NCBI GenBank assembly: GCA_902600485.1
Contig: CACKJD010000001.1
Span: 51,001-115,000, forward strand
Source: an uncultured Pelagibacteraceae bacterium
Lineage (GTDB): Bacteria; Pseudomonadota; Alphaproteobacteria; Pelagibacterales; Pelagibacteraceae
Length of the DNA: 64,000 bases
Reading direction: 5' to 3'
The notes below the pieces were generated by a model. It saw only the letters and a program-made list of their open reading frames with translations. It was not told where the DNA came from and searched no databases. The position numbers and the translations under genes were made by a program. Positions 44,808-53,605 of this stretch are shown here, in pieces. The first letter of the stretch is position 1. Each line of letters begins with the position of its first letter.

Positions 44808-46195
44808 TAGTTAATTTGATTATATTTTATTTTACCACTAGAGTTTCTTGGAATCGACTTTATCATTTTAAAATTAATAAAGTTTCGATTTAACTTTGTA
44901 AGACTGAATACTTTTTGTTTTAGATTTATTATTTTTGATTGATCAGTATAAAAAATATTTAATTTATTTTGACTTTTTTTACAAACAACTAGTAATCCAT
45001 TTTCGTTTAAACTGTTTTCCAAATCATCCAAGTTTATTCTATAACCAAACAATTTTACTAACCTGTCTTGTCTGCCAGTTATATAAAAAAAATTATCCTT
45101 ATCTTTATAAGCCAAATCACCAGTAAATAATTTTCCATTATTCAAGTCTTCTTTTGAAAAATCTTCAGCACTCTCTGCATAACCTAAAGAAACATTTTTT
45201 CCCTCATATACCAATTCGCCAATAGTATTTGTCTCTTTTATTTCCTTTTTATATTTATTTACTAAACTAAATTTTCCTCCAGATATTGGAATACCTATAC
45301 AGTTTCTTTTTTTGAGATTATATTTATAAGGCAAATATGACATACGGGGAGATGCCTCCGTTTGACCGTACATTGTTAAAAATTTTATCTTTTTTTTTTT
45401 AAACATCTTATGTATTTTTTGAAATAAATCCCCAGACATTGCGCCCCCAGCTTGAATAACATATTTAAGAGAACTGATATTGTATTTTGAAATACCGATT
45501 TTATTTATAATTTCAAAAACAAATGGGACTCCACCAAAAGTTGTTGCTTTATTGGTTTCTAACTTATTCCAAAATTCTTTTTCTATGATTGAGTTGTTAT
45601 TCAGTATTAGTGTACAGCCTTTTAGAATGTGTGTGTTTATCATAGATAAACCAAAAGAGTAACTTGGGTTTAATAATGTCAATAACCTATCTTTTTGTTT
45701 TATTTTCAAATATTTAATAATTGAATTTGAGTTAACAATTAAATTTTCTAAAGAAATTCTAACATACTTAGAATTACCCATTGTTCCCGATGTATTTAAA
45801 AGCAAAGAAAGCTTTGGGTGAAAATTGTGCCTAAGTTTGTAAATTTCAATTAAATCATAATCTTTGTAACGTAATTTTTTTTTTTGATTTAATGATTTAT
45901 ACATTTTTTTATGCTTATAAATAAAATTTGGTTTAAATTTCTTTACAAGATTAAAGAAGGATTTTTCTTCCATTTTTTCATCTACCAACAAAATGACATG
46001 ATTATTTTTTAAAAAACCTATATATCCACAAATCCATTCAAGACAATTGTTGCCAACTATAAAAATAAGAGATTTATTTTTTATTTTATTTGAAATTTTC
46101 TCAGAGTCTTTTTCAAGATCCTGATAACTTATTTTTCCTTTATATTCATCTATAAGTGCAATCTTACTTTTAAATTTTTTAATTATTTGAAACAA
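44807..46195 (-). CDS. AMP-forming acyl ligase (ANL superfamily)
   Basis: A 462-aa adenylate-forming enzyme. The P-loop-like LLLNTSGTMGNSKYVRIS, TMYGQTEASPRMSYLP (A5 core), FTGDLAYKDKDNFFYITGRQDRLVKLFGYRI (A7/A8 region) and a final RNSSGKIKYNQ (A10 Lys) are all visible. Slightly shorter than the usual 500-550 aa. It would activate a carboxylic acid as acyl-AMP for the ACP or LuxE. Start is TTG at 46195; no ATG is available at the family's N-terminus. Confidence 0.88.
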   Translation of the reverse strand: MFQIIKKFKSKIALIDEYKGKISYQDLEKDSEKISNKIKNKSLIFIVGNNCLEWICGYIGFLKNNHVILLVDEKMEEKSFFNLVKKFKPNFIYKHKKMYKSLNQKKKLRYKDYDLIEIYKLRHNFHPKLSLLLNTSGTMGNSKYVRISLENLIVNSNSIIKYLKIKQKDRLLTLLNPSYSFGLSMINTHILKGCTLILNNNSIIEKEFWNKLETNKATTFGGVPFVFEIINKIGISKYNISSLKYVIQAGGAMSGDLFQKIHKMFKKKKIKFLTMYGQTEASPRMSYLPYKYNLKKRNCIGIPISGGKFSLVNKYKKEIKETNTIGELVYEGKNVSLGYAESAEDFSKEDLNNGKLFTGDLAYKDKDNFFYITGRQDRLVKLFGYRINLDDLENSLNENGLLVVCKKSQNKLNIFYTDQSKIINLKQKVFSLTKLNRNFINFKMIKSIPRNSSGKIKYNQIN

Positions 46196-46218
46196 GAGGA
46201 TTTTTTTTGTTGATAAAG

Positions 46219-47016
46219 TTAAAAAGAAAATTTTTTATAGAGAGTATTATCTTTGTTATTTATTAAAAACTTTCTTTTGTCTATTTTTCTATTTTTTTTC
46301 AATTTTGAAGCAGCAACCATTCCAGTGTTTATGGCGAATCTAAGTTTATTATTGGAATTTGATGAGTTTCCGTGAATTAGCATTTGAGAAAAAATTGAAT
46401 ATGAGTTTTGTTTTACATTCATTGATTTAGATGATCTTAGGTTTACGCCAGATGTAATTTTTTTAGGATGATACGGAAATCCAAGTTTGTGAGATGCGGA
46501 GAATTTTTTTACATTGTGGTTTTTGGGAAAAAATTTTTTTCTTTTGATTTTTTTATCCTCTATCAAGTGTGACTTTGGAATATAGTGTAAGTTATCTCTT
46601 TTTGAAATATTTGATATTGGAAACCAGATATTCATTGCATGTTTAACATATTTATTTTTAGCATAAAAGGTTTCTCGATGCCAACCAATTTGTTCATTAT
46701 CAGAGTTCGAAAGAACTTTTTTTTTTGGTCTGACAACTCTCAGTGTAAAAATTCGGGATATACAAACACTATCATTTGGAAACATTTTCTTTAAGAAATT
46801 TTTTTCAGACTGAAAAAATTTCTCATCTAAATTTGATTTGTTAATCTCGTTTTGACAACTTAGAGCAATATTATGAAACTTTTTAATTGGTAATTTTGAG
46901 TAATAATTGTCATTATATTTGAAATGTTTATTAATGATTTTTTTAACAAAAGGGAAAAAATTTTTATCTTTAATCCTTCTTTTTAGAAAACCATTTTTTT
47001 TTAATAATTTATTCAT
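46219..47016 (-). CDS. Phytanoyl-CoA dioxygenase-like Fe(II)/2OG oxygenase
   Basis: A 265-aa oxygenase with metal ligands His113 and Glu115 in IGWHRETFY and distal His215 in MLIHGNSSNSNNKLRFAIN, plus Arg226 for 2-oxoglutarate. MNIWFPISNISKRDNLHYIP is the strand usually written LW-x-P-L. As in the TauD-like protein of this operon the carboxylate ligand is Glu rather than Asp. Likely hydroxylates or desaturates a small intermediate of the glycan pathway. Between sulfotransferase-like and AMP-ligase genes. Confidence 0.78.
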   Translation of the reverse strand: MNKLLKKNGFLKRRIKDKNFFPFVKKIINKHFKYNDNYYSKLPIKKFHNIALSCQNEINKSNLDEKFFQSEKNFLKKMFPNDSVCISRIFTLRVVRPKKKVLSNSDNEQIGWHRETFYAKNKYVKHAMNIWFPISNISKRDNLHYIPKSHLIEDKKIKRKKFFPKNHNVKKFSASHKLGFPYHPKKITSGVNLRSSKSMNVKQNSYSIFSQMLIHGNSSNSNNKLRFAINTGMVAASKLKKNRKIDKRKFLINNKDNTLYKKFSF

Positions 47017-47024
47017 ATTTTTCT

Positions 47025-48008
47025 TTAGATGTAAAACTTGTAATCATAATCAAAATTTTTGACAATCTTTTTAATATCGTAATAATTATAATAATAATTA
47101 AATATTTCCTTTAATGACTTAGGTAATTTATTCCATATATTTTTTGAGTCTATAGGGTCTTTTCTATGGATGCCGATTTTGTCCTTTCTTAAAGAATAAA
47201 CTAAATTTAAATATTCATCTGAAATATTTTCATCATCAATTATTCTTTTAACAAGTTTATCTCTAAAATAAACTTTACTTTTCATCAATTCCTCCATTTT
47301 TATTCCATTATCTAAATCACAACCATTATAAAGCTGACTATCTTTACTCATAAAATCATTACATAATCTTGCAAATTCATCAAATATTACATTCACTTCA
47401 TCAGTATTGACTGAATATCTTACTCCAACTTGTTTATATTTTTTATTTATTTTATTATACTGAATTATTTTTGGGACATAGCTGTCTAAAAGATTATAAA
47501 TCGGTTTTTTCAACTTTTGCTTAAAATCATTATTTTTTTTTCTTGTCCTGTTATAATTTAAATATTGAGAATATTCAGTTATATTTTTTGTTTTTTGTAT
47601 TATGTGTTCGAAAACGTCTTCATTTTTCAACTTTGGTAATATTTTGGTATAGTAATTATTAAATAGATTATAGATTAAACAACTGTGAATTCTTTCTAAT
47701 GGATTTCTAATAATATATCCAAAAAAACCATTATTTTCTTCAATATATTTTTTTGCTAGAAGATTGTGATACCCATGTATCGACCCAAATTTTTTTAGAC
47801 CCCTTACAGACTCTTCGCAAATTTTTAAAGACTCAACATATTTTTCTGGAGGGATTTCCATAATCCAATCATGAAGTGGATATGTTTCTGATGGTTTAAG
47901 TGGAGGAAACGATCTTGAGCTTTGAAAACAAACTATTTTTGGATGAATTGAGAGAGCATTCGCAATCCATCCAGATGCAGCAGACCCACGCGAAGATAAA
48001 TAAAACAT
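47025..48008 (-). CDS. Sulfotransferase-like protein
   Basis: A 327-aa protein with MFYLSSRGSAASGWIANAL at the N-terminus, matching the PAPS 5'-phosphosulfate loop of sulfotransferases, and GYIIRNPLERIHSC around residue 138, matching the 3'-phosphate motif R-(D/N)-P-x5-S. The rest is poorly recognisable and ends with a Tyr/Asp-rich tail. If active it would sulfate the glycan using PAPS. A CysC-like kinase gene lies 14 kb away at 62633-63151. No longer start exists: stops precede within 11 codons. Confidence 0.65.
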   Translation of the reverse strand: MFYLSSRGSAASGWIANALSIHPKIVCFQSSRSFPPLKPSETYPLHDWIMEIPPEKYVESLKICEESVRGLKKFGSIHGYHNLLAKKYIEENNGFFGYIIRNPLERIHSCLIYNLFNNYYTKILPKLKNEDVFEHIIQKTKNITEYSQYLNYNRTRKKNNDFKQKLKKPIYNLLDSYVPKIIQYNKINKKYKQVGVRYSVNTDEVNVIFDEFARLCNDFMSKDSQLYNGCDLDNGIKMEELMKSKVYFRDKLVKRIIDDENISDEYLNLVYSLRKDKIGIHRKDPIDSKNIWNKLPKSLKEIFNYYYNYYDIKKIVKNFDYDYKFYI

Positions 48009-48171
48009 TCAGAATATTTTTCTTTGTTTTTTTAATAAATCAAAATATTTTCTATTAAGAATTTTAGAATTTTCGGCAGGATTATAATCGAATTTTTTAA
48101 GCATTTTCAGATTTTTTTTGTTACTTTAATGTTTTCCAGTTTTGATTTCAAATTTTTTTATACCCTCTGAA
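48009..48171. other. Non-coding gap inside the long operon
   Basis: At 163 bp this is the largest gap in the forty-gene run. The frame extending the sulfotransferase upstream hits stops quickly, and I see no ORF, RNA fold or clear promoter. It could be the scar of a lost gene or a module junction, or hold a secondary promoter. Confidence 0.5.
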
Positions 48172-48993
48172 CTAATTGTACTTAGGTTTGAAGTTTATTT
48201 TTTTGAAAAGTTTAGTTCTCATTTTTAAATTTATGGGTAAAAAATTGTATCTCATTTTTAAGTTAATAGGTATTAAGTATTTATGCAATTTTTTATTATT
48301 AATTTGATCTTTAAAAAAGTTATATCTGGATTGAAAAATTTTTCCAGGAAAATTATAAATACCTTTTAAAGTGTCAATTTTTTTCATTGTCTTTTTAAAG
48401 CCCATCTCAAAATCTCTTAAATCTAAAAAATGTACTTTTTGATCCATAAATAGTTCATTTTTGACTTTAGATTTTATCGATAAAATTGTTTTGTTATAAA
48501 AATTTTTATCTCTAGGGTTTTTAGAATAAATTTTGCAAAATCTCAATATTAAATAATTTTTGAAATTTTTAATTATTTTTTTTTCTATTCTTAATTTACT
48601 TTTTCCATAATTATTTTTTGGAAAAGTTTTTGATATTTCACTAAATATTTTTTTTTTTCCAGAGTAAACCATATCAGATGAAAAAAAAATGATCTTTGAA
48701 TTTTTATTAACTTTGTTTAAAAAATTTTTAAAAAGGTTTTTTTCAAACTTTTTAACCTTGCTAGGATTTTTCTCATAAAAATTGATATCGCCAATATTAC
48801 TCAAAAGAATTATTTTATCTTTTTTAGTTATACTTTTGATCCATTTTTCATTCATAAAATATTTGTCAGAGAAAATATCTGTTTTAATTGAATTTTTTTT
48901 ACTTGAGGATGAAATATTTATCTGAATTTTTTTAGGGATTATTTTTCTTATTTTTAAGCCAAGGAAACCGTTTGCACCAACAATATAAATCAT
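48172..48993 (-). CDS. RmlD-like NAD(P)-dependent sugar reductase/epimerase
   Basis: A 273-aa SDR with the loop IVGANGFLGLKI, a FFSSDMVYSG (Ser) segment and NNYGKSKLRIEK (Y-x-x-x-K), the pattern of dTDP-4-dehydrorhamnose reductase and relatives. NILRFCKIYSK is the usual LR...VYG strand. The C-terminus carries a tandem 11-residue duplication (PINLKMR twice). Probably reduces a 4-keto sugar after C-methylation or amination by neighbours. Six nt after the Gfo/Idh/MocA gene. Confidence 0.8.
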   Translation of the reverse strand: MIYIVGANGFLGLKIRKIIPKKIQINISSSSKKNSIKTDIFSDKYFMNEKWIKSITKKDKIILLSNIGDINFYEKNPSKVKKFEKNLFKNFLNKVNKNSKIIFFSSDMVYSGKKKIFSEISKTFPKNNYGKSKLRIEKKIIKNFKNYLILRFCKIYSKNPRDKNFYNKTILSIKSKVKNELFMDQKVHFLDLRDFEMGFKKTMKKIDTLKGIYNFPGKIFQSRYNFFKDQINNKKLHKYLIPINLKMRYNFLPINLKMRTKLFKKINFKPKYN

Positions 48994-48998
48994 TTTGA

Positions 48999-49952
48999 CT
49001 AAAATATTTTTTCGATAATTTTTATATCTTCAATTGCATCTTTAGAATTGCATAAAGTTTTGTTTTTTTTCCTTCTTAATAATTCTACGAATGCATTAGC
49101 TTGATTTGTGAATGACCAACCATTTTTTATTTTAACTTTTATATTTTTGCTATTTTTGAAATTAACAATATTAATGGTTGCATTAGTATTTTTTTCTAAT
49201 GGGGGAGGAAATTTAATTATTATTTTTTTATCAATAAAATTAATATGCATAGTTTCATTCCACTTATTAGACTTTGAATATTGGCTATTAAATATGATAT
49301 CTGTTTTTTTTGATTTAAAAAATATTATTCCTTCACCATTTTTAGAAAGGCTTGAAGACTTAATTTTAATATCTCCAAATAAATATCTTAATAAATTTAT
49401 ATTATGACTATAGCTGTTAAGATAATTTACAAAATGATTTTTTTTTTTTACTTTGTTTTTTTTCAAAATTGGATTTTTATATGAGTCGCCTAAAAAATTT
49501 TCATAATAAACACTTTTTATTTTTTCTTTTTTTTTCTTTTGCAGGATTTTCTTTAATTTGATCACACCATTATCAAACCTTTTCATATATCCAACTATAT
49601 AATTAACTTTTTTTTTTTTTGATATTTGTAAAAGTTTATATGCAATCCTAGACTTTAAAGCTGTCGGTTTTTCAGACAGTAAAGGTATTTCAGCTCTCAG
49701 AACTTTATACGCTATTTCTGAATTTTTTTCTTTATTAGTAGCTATTACTATCCCATCAAAATTTTCTTTTTTAATCATTTTGTCAATAGATAAATACAAT
49801 TTTTTAATCTTATATTTTTTTGAAATGTGTTTTAGCTTATGATTATCAAGATCACATACAGCTGTAATTTTGACATTTGGATTATTAGCAAATGATGGTA
49901 AGTGGGCCTTTTGCGCTACTAATCCTAAGCCAACTATACCAATTTTAATCAT
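48999..49952 (-). CDS. Gfo/Idh/MocA-family oxidoreductase
   Basis: A 317-aa two-domain oxidoreductase. The N-terminal Rossmann part has IGIVGLGLVAQKAHLPSF, AVCDLD and IVIATNKEKNSEIA, and the family's LLSEKPTAL motif (E-K-P, catalytic Lys) is clear near residue 95. The C-terminal sheet domain is Lys-rich. Family members oxidise or reduce C3 of NDP-sugars or uronates; with sugar aminotransferases beside it, a 3-keto-sugar step is plausible. Overlaps the C-methyltransferase gene by 4 nt. Confidence 0.86.
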   Translation of the reverse strand: MIKIGIVGLGLVAQKAHLPSFANNPNVKITAVCDLDNHKLKHISKKYKIKKLYLSIDKMIKKENFDGIVIATNKEKNSEIAYKVLRAEIPLLSEKPTALKSRIAYKLLQISKKKKVNYIVGYMKRFDNGVIKLKKILQKKKKEKIKSVYYENFLGDSYKNPILKKNKVKKKNHFVNYLNSYSHNINLLRYLFGDIKIKSSSLSKNGEGIIFFKSKKTDIIFNSQYSKSNKWNETMHINFIDKKIIIKFPPPLEKNTNATINIVNFKNSKNIKVKIKNGWSFTNQANAFVELLRRKKNKTLCNSKDAIEDIKIIEKIF

Positions 49953-51199
49953 AAAAATTTTTTAAAATTCTTCTTAGAAACTATTTTAATTTTTGGATAT
50001 ATAAGGAGAAATTTTCCTCCATTTTTTACATAAGTTTTATTTGTTTTTAAAATTTTTTTTGAATGAAGATAAGCTAGTATTACACAAAGAGATGGTTTAA
50101 TTTGATTAATACTTTTTGATGGCAAAACTTTAAGTTGCTTAAAAGATGAAAATTTATTTACTTTGAGTTTGTGATCATCAAATAACAATTTAAGATATTT
50201 ATCTAAACCAAAGTTGGATGCTAATAAGGGTCCACTTCTTGCAGCACCGTAACCAGCTATTATTCCTCTCAAACTATATTTTTTTAAGACTTTTTGACAC
50301 TCGTTTTTTTGATTAAGAATAAAGTTTTTCAGACTTTTTAGTTTTATAAGATTATTTAATTTGTTTTTTTTCTCATCAATTAAAAATTTTTTGACACTTT
50401 TCTTAACCTTTTTGGATCTATTTTTACAAACAAATCCAATTATAGATCCTTTTTGAATATTCACATTATGTACATCATAAAGTGTCATATTAAATGCATT
50501 GAAGAAGTTATTCAAACTTGTCACAGAATGATGATACATATGCTCATGAAAAAAAGTTCCAATAATTTTATTTTTATAGATATCCTTAAGGTATTGAACC
50601 TCAAAAATAAAAACACCATCATTATTTAATAGCTCTTTTATGGCGATTAACATCTCCCGTAAATTTTCTGAATGAGCAAAAACATTAAAGGCAGTAATAA
50701 TTTTCGGTTGACCATATTTTCTTTTTATATTTTTTGATTGTGTTAAATTAAAAAGGCCAGCAATAGAATCAATCCCTCTTTTGTTTGCAATTTCAACAAT
50801 ATTTCTTGCAGGATCAATGCCTAAAACTTTTGTTTTTTTTTTAAAGTGATTTAACAAGCTGCCATCATTACTGCCTATATCTAAAACCAAGTCTTTTTTG
50901 GATAAATTAAATTTTTTTATTGTATTTTTTGCAAATTTTTTAAAATGAATATCTATAGCTTTTGTTTGACCAGATATGTAAGTATAATCTTTCCACAAAT
51001 TTTTAGTATTAACAACCTCTTTAAGTTGTACATTCTTACAATCCTTACACCAAGAAATTGTAATTGGAAATTCAAAACTTTTTGCAGCTTTTATTTTTGA
51101 CGAATAATATCTTTCACCAAGAGGAATTTTGTTGAGTTTGAAAATATCTTTAATATTTCTACTAAGGCAAAGTCTACATTCTTTACTTTTGAAATACAT
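49949..51199 (-). CDS. Sugar C-methyltransferase (zinc-binding, TylC3/methyltransf_13-14 type)
   Basis: A 416-aa protein in three parts. The N-terminal zinc module is CRLCLSRN ... WCKDCKNVQL (Cys8/Cys11 and a second C-x-x-C). The central SAM domain has VLDIGSNDGSLLNHF and IDPARNIVEIA, then FHEHMYHHSV with active-site His residues. The C-terminal domain has IIAGYGAARSGPLLASNFG. This architecture belongs to NDP-4-keto-sugar C-methyltransferases that create branched-chain deoxysugars. Predicts a C-branched sugar in the glycan. Confidence 0.85.
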   Translation of the reverse strand: MYFKSKECRLCLSRNIKDIFKLNKIPLGERYYSSKIKAAKSFEFPITISWCKDCKNVQLKEVVNTKNLWKDYTYISGQTKAIDIHFKKFAKNTIKKFNLSKKDLVLDIGSNDGSLLNHFKKKTKVLGIDPARNIVEIANKRGIDSIAGLFNLTQSKNIKRKYGQPKIITAFNVFAHSENLREMLIAIKELLNNDGVFIFEVQYLKDIYKNKIIGTFFHEHMYHHSVTSLNNFFNAFNMTLYDVHNVNIQKGSIIGFVCKNRSKKVKKSVKKFLIDEKKNKLNNLIKLKSLKNFILNQKNECQKVLKKYSLRGIIAGYGAARSGPLLASNFGLDKYLKLLFDDHKLKVNKFSSFKQLKVLPSKSINQIKPSLCVILAYLHSKKILKTNKTYVKNGGKFLLIYPKIKIVSKKNFKKFL

Positions 51200-51201
51200 G
51201 A

Positions 51202-52542
51202 CTAATAAAATGACCTATGCTTTATTTTATTAATATTTTTTGTACTCCAGTTGCTAGAAACTAATTTAAAGGTTTTAATAAATTTTTCTAAAATTTCGTC
51301 TAGCTCTTTTCTATTTATATTTATGGCATTTGAAAAACACACTCTGTGCCACTTTGCACTTATAAGTAAATTAAACTTTTTTTTTGCTTTTTCTGTTAAT
51401 GCTATTCCAAACAAGTGTTTATTCCGACATTTATATTCTAAAGAGTTTCTTAATCCCCTTCCTCTCACATTAAAAAAGAAATCACTGTTGTTTAGTTCAT
51501 TTTTAAGAGTTTGTCTTAAGTAGTTTCCATTTTTAATAACTTTTTCTAGGAAACTTTTATTATTAATTATATTCTGGACAGCGAGACAGGCTGCAACTCC
51601 AAGGGAGTGACCTTGGTGAGTTGTTGAAAATTGTATAGCGTCGTATTTTCTCTTAATCTTTTCCTCAATTTCACTATTAGTCGCAATGGCGCTTACAGGC
51701 ATATAACCAGCTGCAAGAGTTTTACCCATAAAAATAAAATCTGGTTTAACGTTATCCCAATCAATACAAAACATTTTTCCACTTGTGCCAGTTCCACACC
51801 ATACCTCATCAATAATGAGGTGTATTTTATATCTTTTACAAACTTTACTAATACCCTTCCAATAATTTGGTGTCGGTGGCACATCACCAACCAAACCACC
51901 CATTATTGTCTCTCCCACAAATCCGCTTACTTTTTCTGGACCAATCTCTAAAATTTTATTTTCCAATTCTTTTACTGATCTTTTTTCATATTCTTTAGTC
52001 GTCTCACCTTTTTTTTTTGATCTAAATATATTGTGTTCATTTATTTTAGCTCGAAATTTTGGAAAAAAAGGCTTATATAAATTTAAGTTTGGTCTATCAC
52101 CAACAGCGATAGCATCTGAACTAGATCCATGATATGACTGTTTTCTTGAGATAAACCATTTTTTATTAGGTTTGCCAATCGAGCAGTGATATTGATAACT
52201 CAATTTCATGGATGCTTCGCAGGCTTCTCCACCAGATCCACCCACAAAAAATAATTTATCAAGTTTATGATTAGAATTTGATAATATTTTTTTTGCTGCA
52301 AGCTCCCTATTCTCGTCGACAAAATATTTGTAATCTATATGTGAAATTTTATTTAATTGAGACAGAATAGCCTTATTAATGGTTGGATTAGACCATCCTA
52401 AAATTGAAGTACCAGTGAGGCCGGAAGTTGAGTCAATGTATTTTTTTTTGTTTGTGAACAAATATACATTCTCTCCTTTCAAAATCTTCTCATTATTATC
52501 AAAATTAAAAGTATGTAATAAATAATTTTTTTTACTATTCAT
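51202..52542 (-). CDS. Class III aminotransferase (glutamate-1-semialdehyde aminomutase-like)
   Basis: A 446-aa PLP enzyme. FVGGSGGEACEASMKLS binds PLP phosphate, LIIDEVWCGTGTSGKM holds the cofactor Asp, and FIFMGKTLAAGYMPVSAI contains the Schiff-base Lys; FSTTHQGHSLGVAACLA follows. Related enzymes either isomerise glutamate-1-semialdehyde or aminate aldehydes and ketones. A heme-pathway role is unlikely inside a sugar operon; it may aminate a sugar or an aldehyde intermediate. 3 nt before the methyltransferase at 52546. Confidence 0.87.
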   Translation of the reverse strand: MNSKKNYLLHTFNFDNNEKILKGENVYLFTNKKKYIDSTSGLTGTSILGWSNPTINKAILSQLNKISHIDYKYFVDENRELAAKKILSNSNHKLDKLFFVGGSGGEACEASMKLSYQYHCSIGKPNKKWFISRKQSYHGSSSDAIAVGDRPNLNLYKPFFPKFRAKINEHNIFRSKKKGETTKEYEKRSVKELENKILEIGPEKVSGFVGETIMGGLVGDVPPTPNYWKGISKVCKRYKIHLIIDEVWCGTGTSGKMFCIDWDNVKPDFIFMGKTLAAGYMPVSAIATNSEIEEKIKRKYDAIQFSTTHQGHSLGVAACLAVQNIINNKSFLEKVIKNGNYLRQTLKNELNNSDFFFNVRGRGLRNSLEYKCRNKHLFGIALTEKAKKKFNLLISAKWHRVCFSNAININRKELDEILEKFIKTFKLVSSNWSTKNINKIKHRSFY

Positions 52543-52545
52543 AGT

Positions 52546-53211
52546 TTATCTAAAAAAAATAAATTCAAAGTCACCACTATATTTGAATCTCTTAAACAGC
52601 CACTTCCACTCATCTTTTGAAAAGAAGGATTGACATGTTAAAGCCCAACACTGCAAATTAAATAACTCTTTTTCGTTATTATAACTTTCTAAAACTATAA
52701 AAGATTTTCTACTAACTCTATTTATCTCTTTAATCGCTTTTTCAAAGTCATTTATTTTTAGGTTATGCAAAACATTTATTGATAAAGTTAAATCAAAATA
52801 ATTTTTTTTGAATGGAAGTTTCTTTGAAGCATCGTGAACAAAAAAATTATTTTTGAAGTTTTTTTTAGAAGCTTTTATAGCATATCTTGATATATCAAGA
52901 CCATAAACCTTGATTTCTGGGATTATTTTTTTAATCTCATACATCAAATACCCTTTGCCACAACCTATATCTAATACTCTTGAATTTGATTTAAGTTTAT
53001 ATTTTTTTATCAAATTTTTTGCCATATTCTCAAATCTTCCAGGGATATATTTATATCCACCATAGCCAAACCTTCTTTTTCCATCCCAATATTGACTCTC
53101 AAATTTTTTAGCAACTTTCATACATTTTATTTTATTATCATTCATTCTTTGAAGATAATTTCTTTTCGTTGACTGATGTAATTTTGTTATTAGCTTAACT
53201 TCTTTAAACAT
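52546..53211 (-). CDS. Class I SAM-dependent methyltransferase
   Basis: A 221-aa methyltransferase with motif I SRVLDIGCGKGYLMYEI, VYGLDISRYAIKAS, and motif IV in FDLTLSINVLHNL. The N-terminal QYWDGKRRFGYGGYKYIPGRF segment is reminiscent of methyltransferases that travel with sporadic carbohydrate cluster genes. Overlaps the LIC12192-like gene by 8 nt. Acceptor atom unknown. Confidence 0.85.
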   Translation of the reverse strand: MFKEVKLITKLHQSTKRNYLQRMNDNKIKCMKVAKKFESQYWDGKRRFGYGGYKYIPGRFENMAKNLIKKYKLKSNSRVLDIGCGKGYLMYEIKKIIPEIKVYGLDISRYAIKASKKNFKNNFFVHDASKKLPFKKNYFDLTLSINVLHNLKINDFEKAIKEINRVSRKSFIVLESYNNEKELFNLQCWALTCQSFFSKDEWKWLFKRFKYSGDFEFIFFR

Positions 53212-53605
53212 CTATACTTTCAGGACAGTTTCTTAAAGTTTTTTTTACTAACCAAATAGAATTAATCTTTTCTACATCCTCTATTTTATTTATTTCAAGT
53301 TCCTCAACAGCAAAATGAATTGTTTTTCTTTTTTTTAAAATTTTTTTAAAAAATGACGAACGTAATCCATCATCCTCTGGTAATTGAAACAAACTATAGG
53401 TAATTATACCATCGATACTTTTTAAATTATTTACAACCTCTGAAAGCATAACAAATGAATTTTCCATTTTATATTCAACAGAGCTTAACAAAAATTGAAA
53501 TTTATTTTTAACACAATAATTTCTAATAACGATGTTTTGAACATGTTGGGGGACTCTTTCGCCCATAAAGCTTCTACTAAATATATATCCCCTTAACTTT
53601 TTCAT
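53204..53605 (-). CDS. Sporadic carbohydrate cluster protein, LIC12192-like
   Basis: A 133-aa protein without an assigned enzyme activity. KLRGYIFSRSFMGERVPQHVQN at the N-terminus (read RGYI-SR-F-G-R-PQH-QN) and IDGIITYSLFQLPED in the middle match my memory of the TIGR04323/LIC12192 family, which occurs sporadically in carbohydrate clusters next to split transketolases and a 2OG oxygenase. Both partners lie directly upstream here, so genomic context agrees. Function remains unknown. Confidence 0.75.
   Translation of the reverse strand: MKKLRGYIFSRSFMGERVPQHVQNIVIRNYCVKNKFQFLLSSVEYKMENSFVMLSEVVNNLKSIDGIITYSLFQLPEDDGLRSSFFKKILKKRKTIHFAVEELEINKIEDVEKINSIWLVKKTLRNCPESIDV

Noticed and set aside
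51202..52542. HemL, glutamate-1-semialdehyde aminomutase for heme synthesis
   Set aside because: The fold matches, but alphaproteobacteria normally make 5-aminolevulinate by ALA synthase. The gene is buried in a sugar operon, so a glycan role is more likely.
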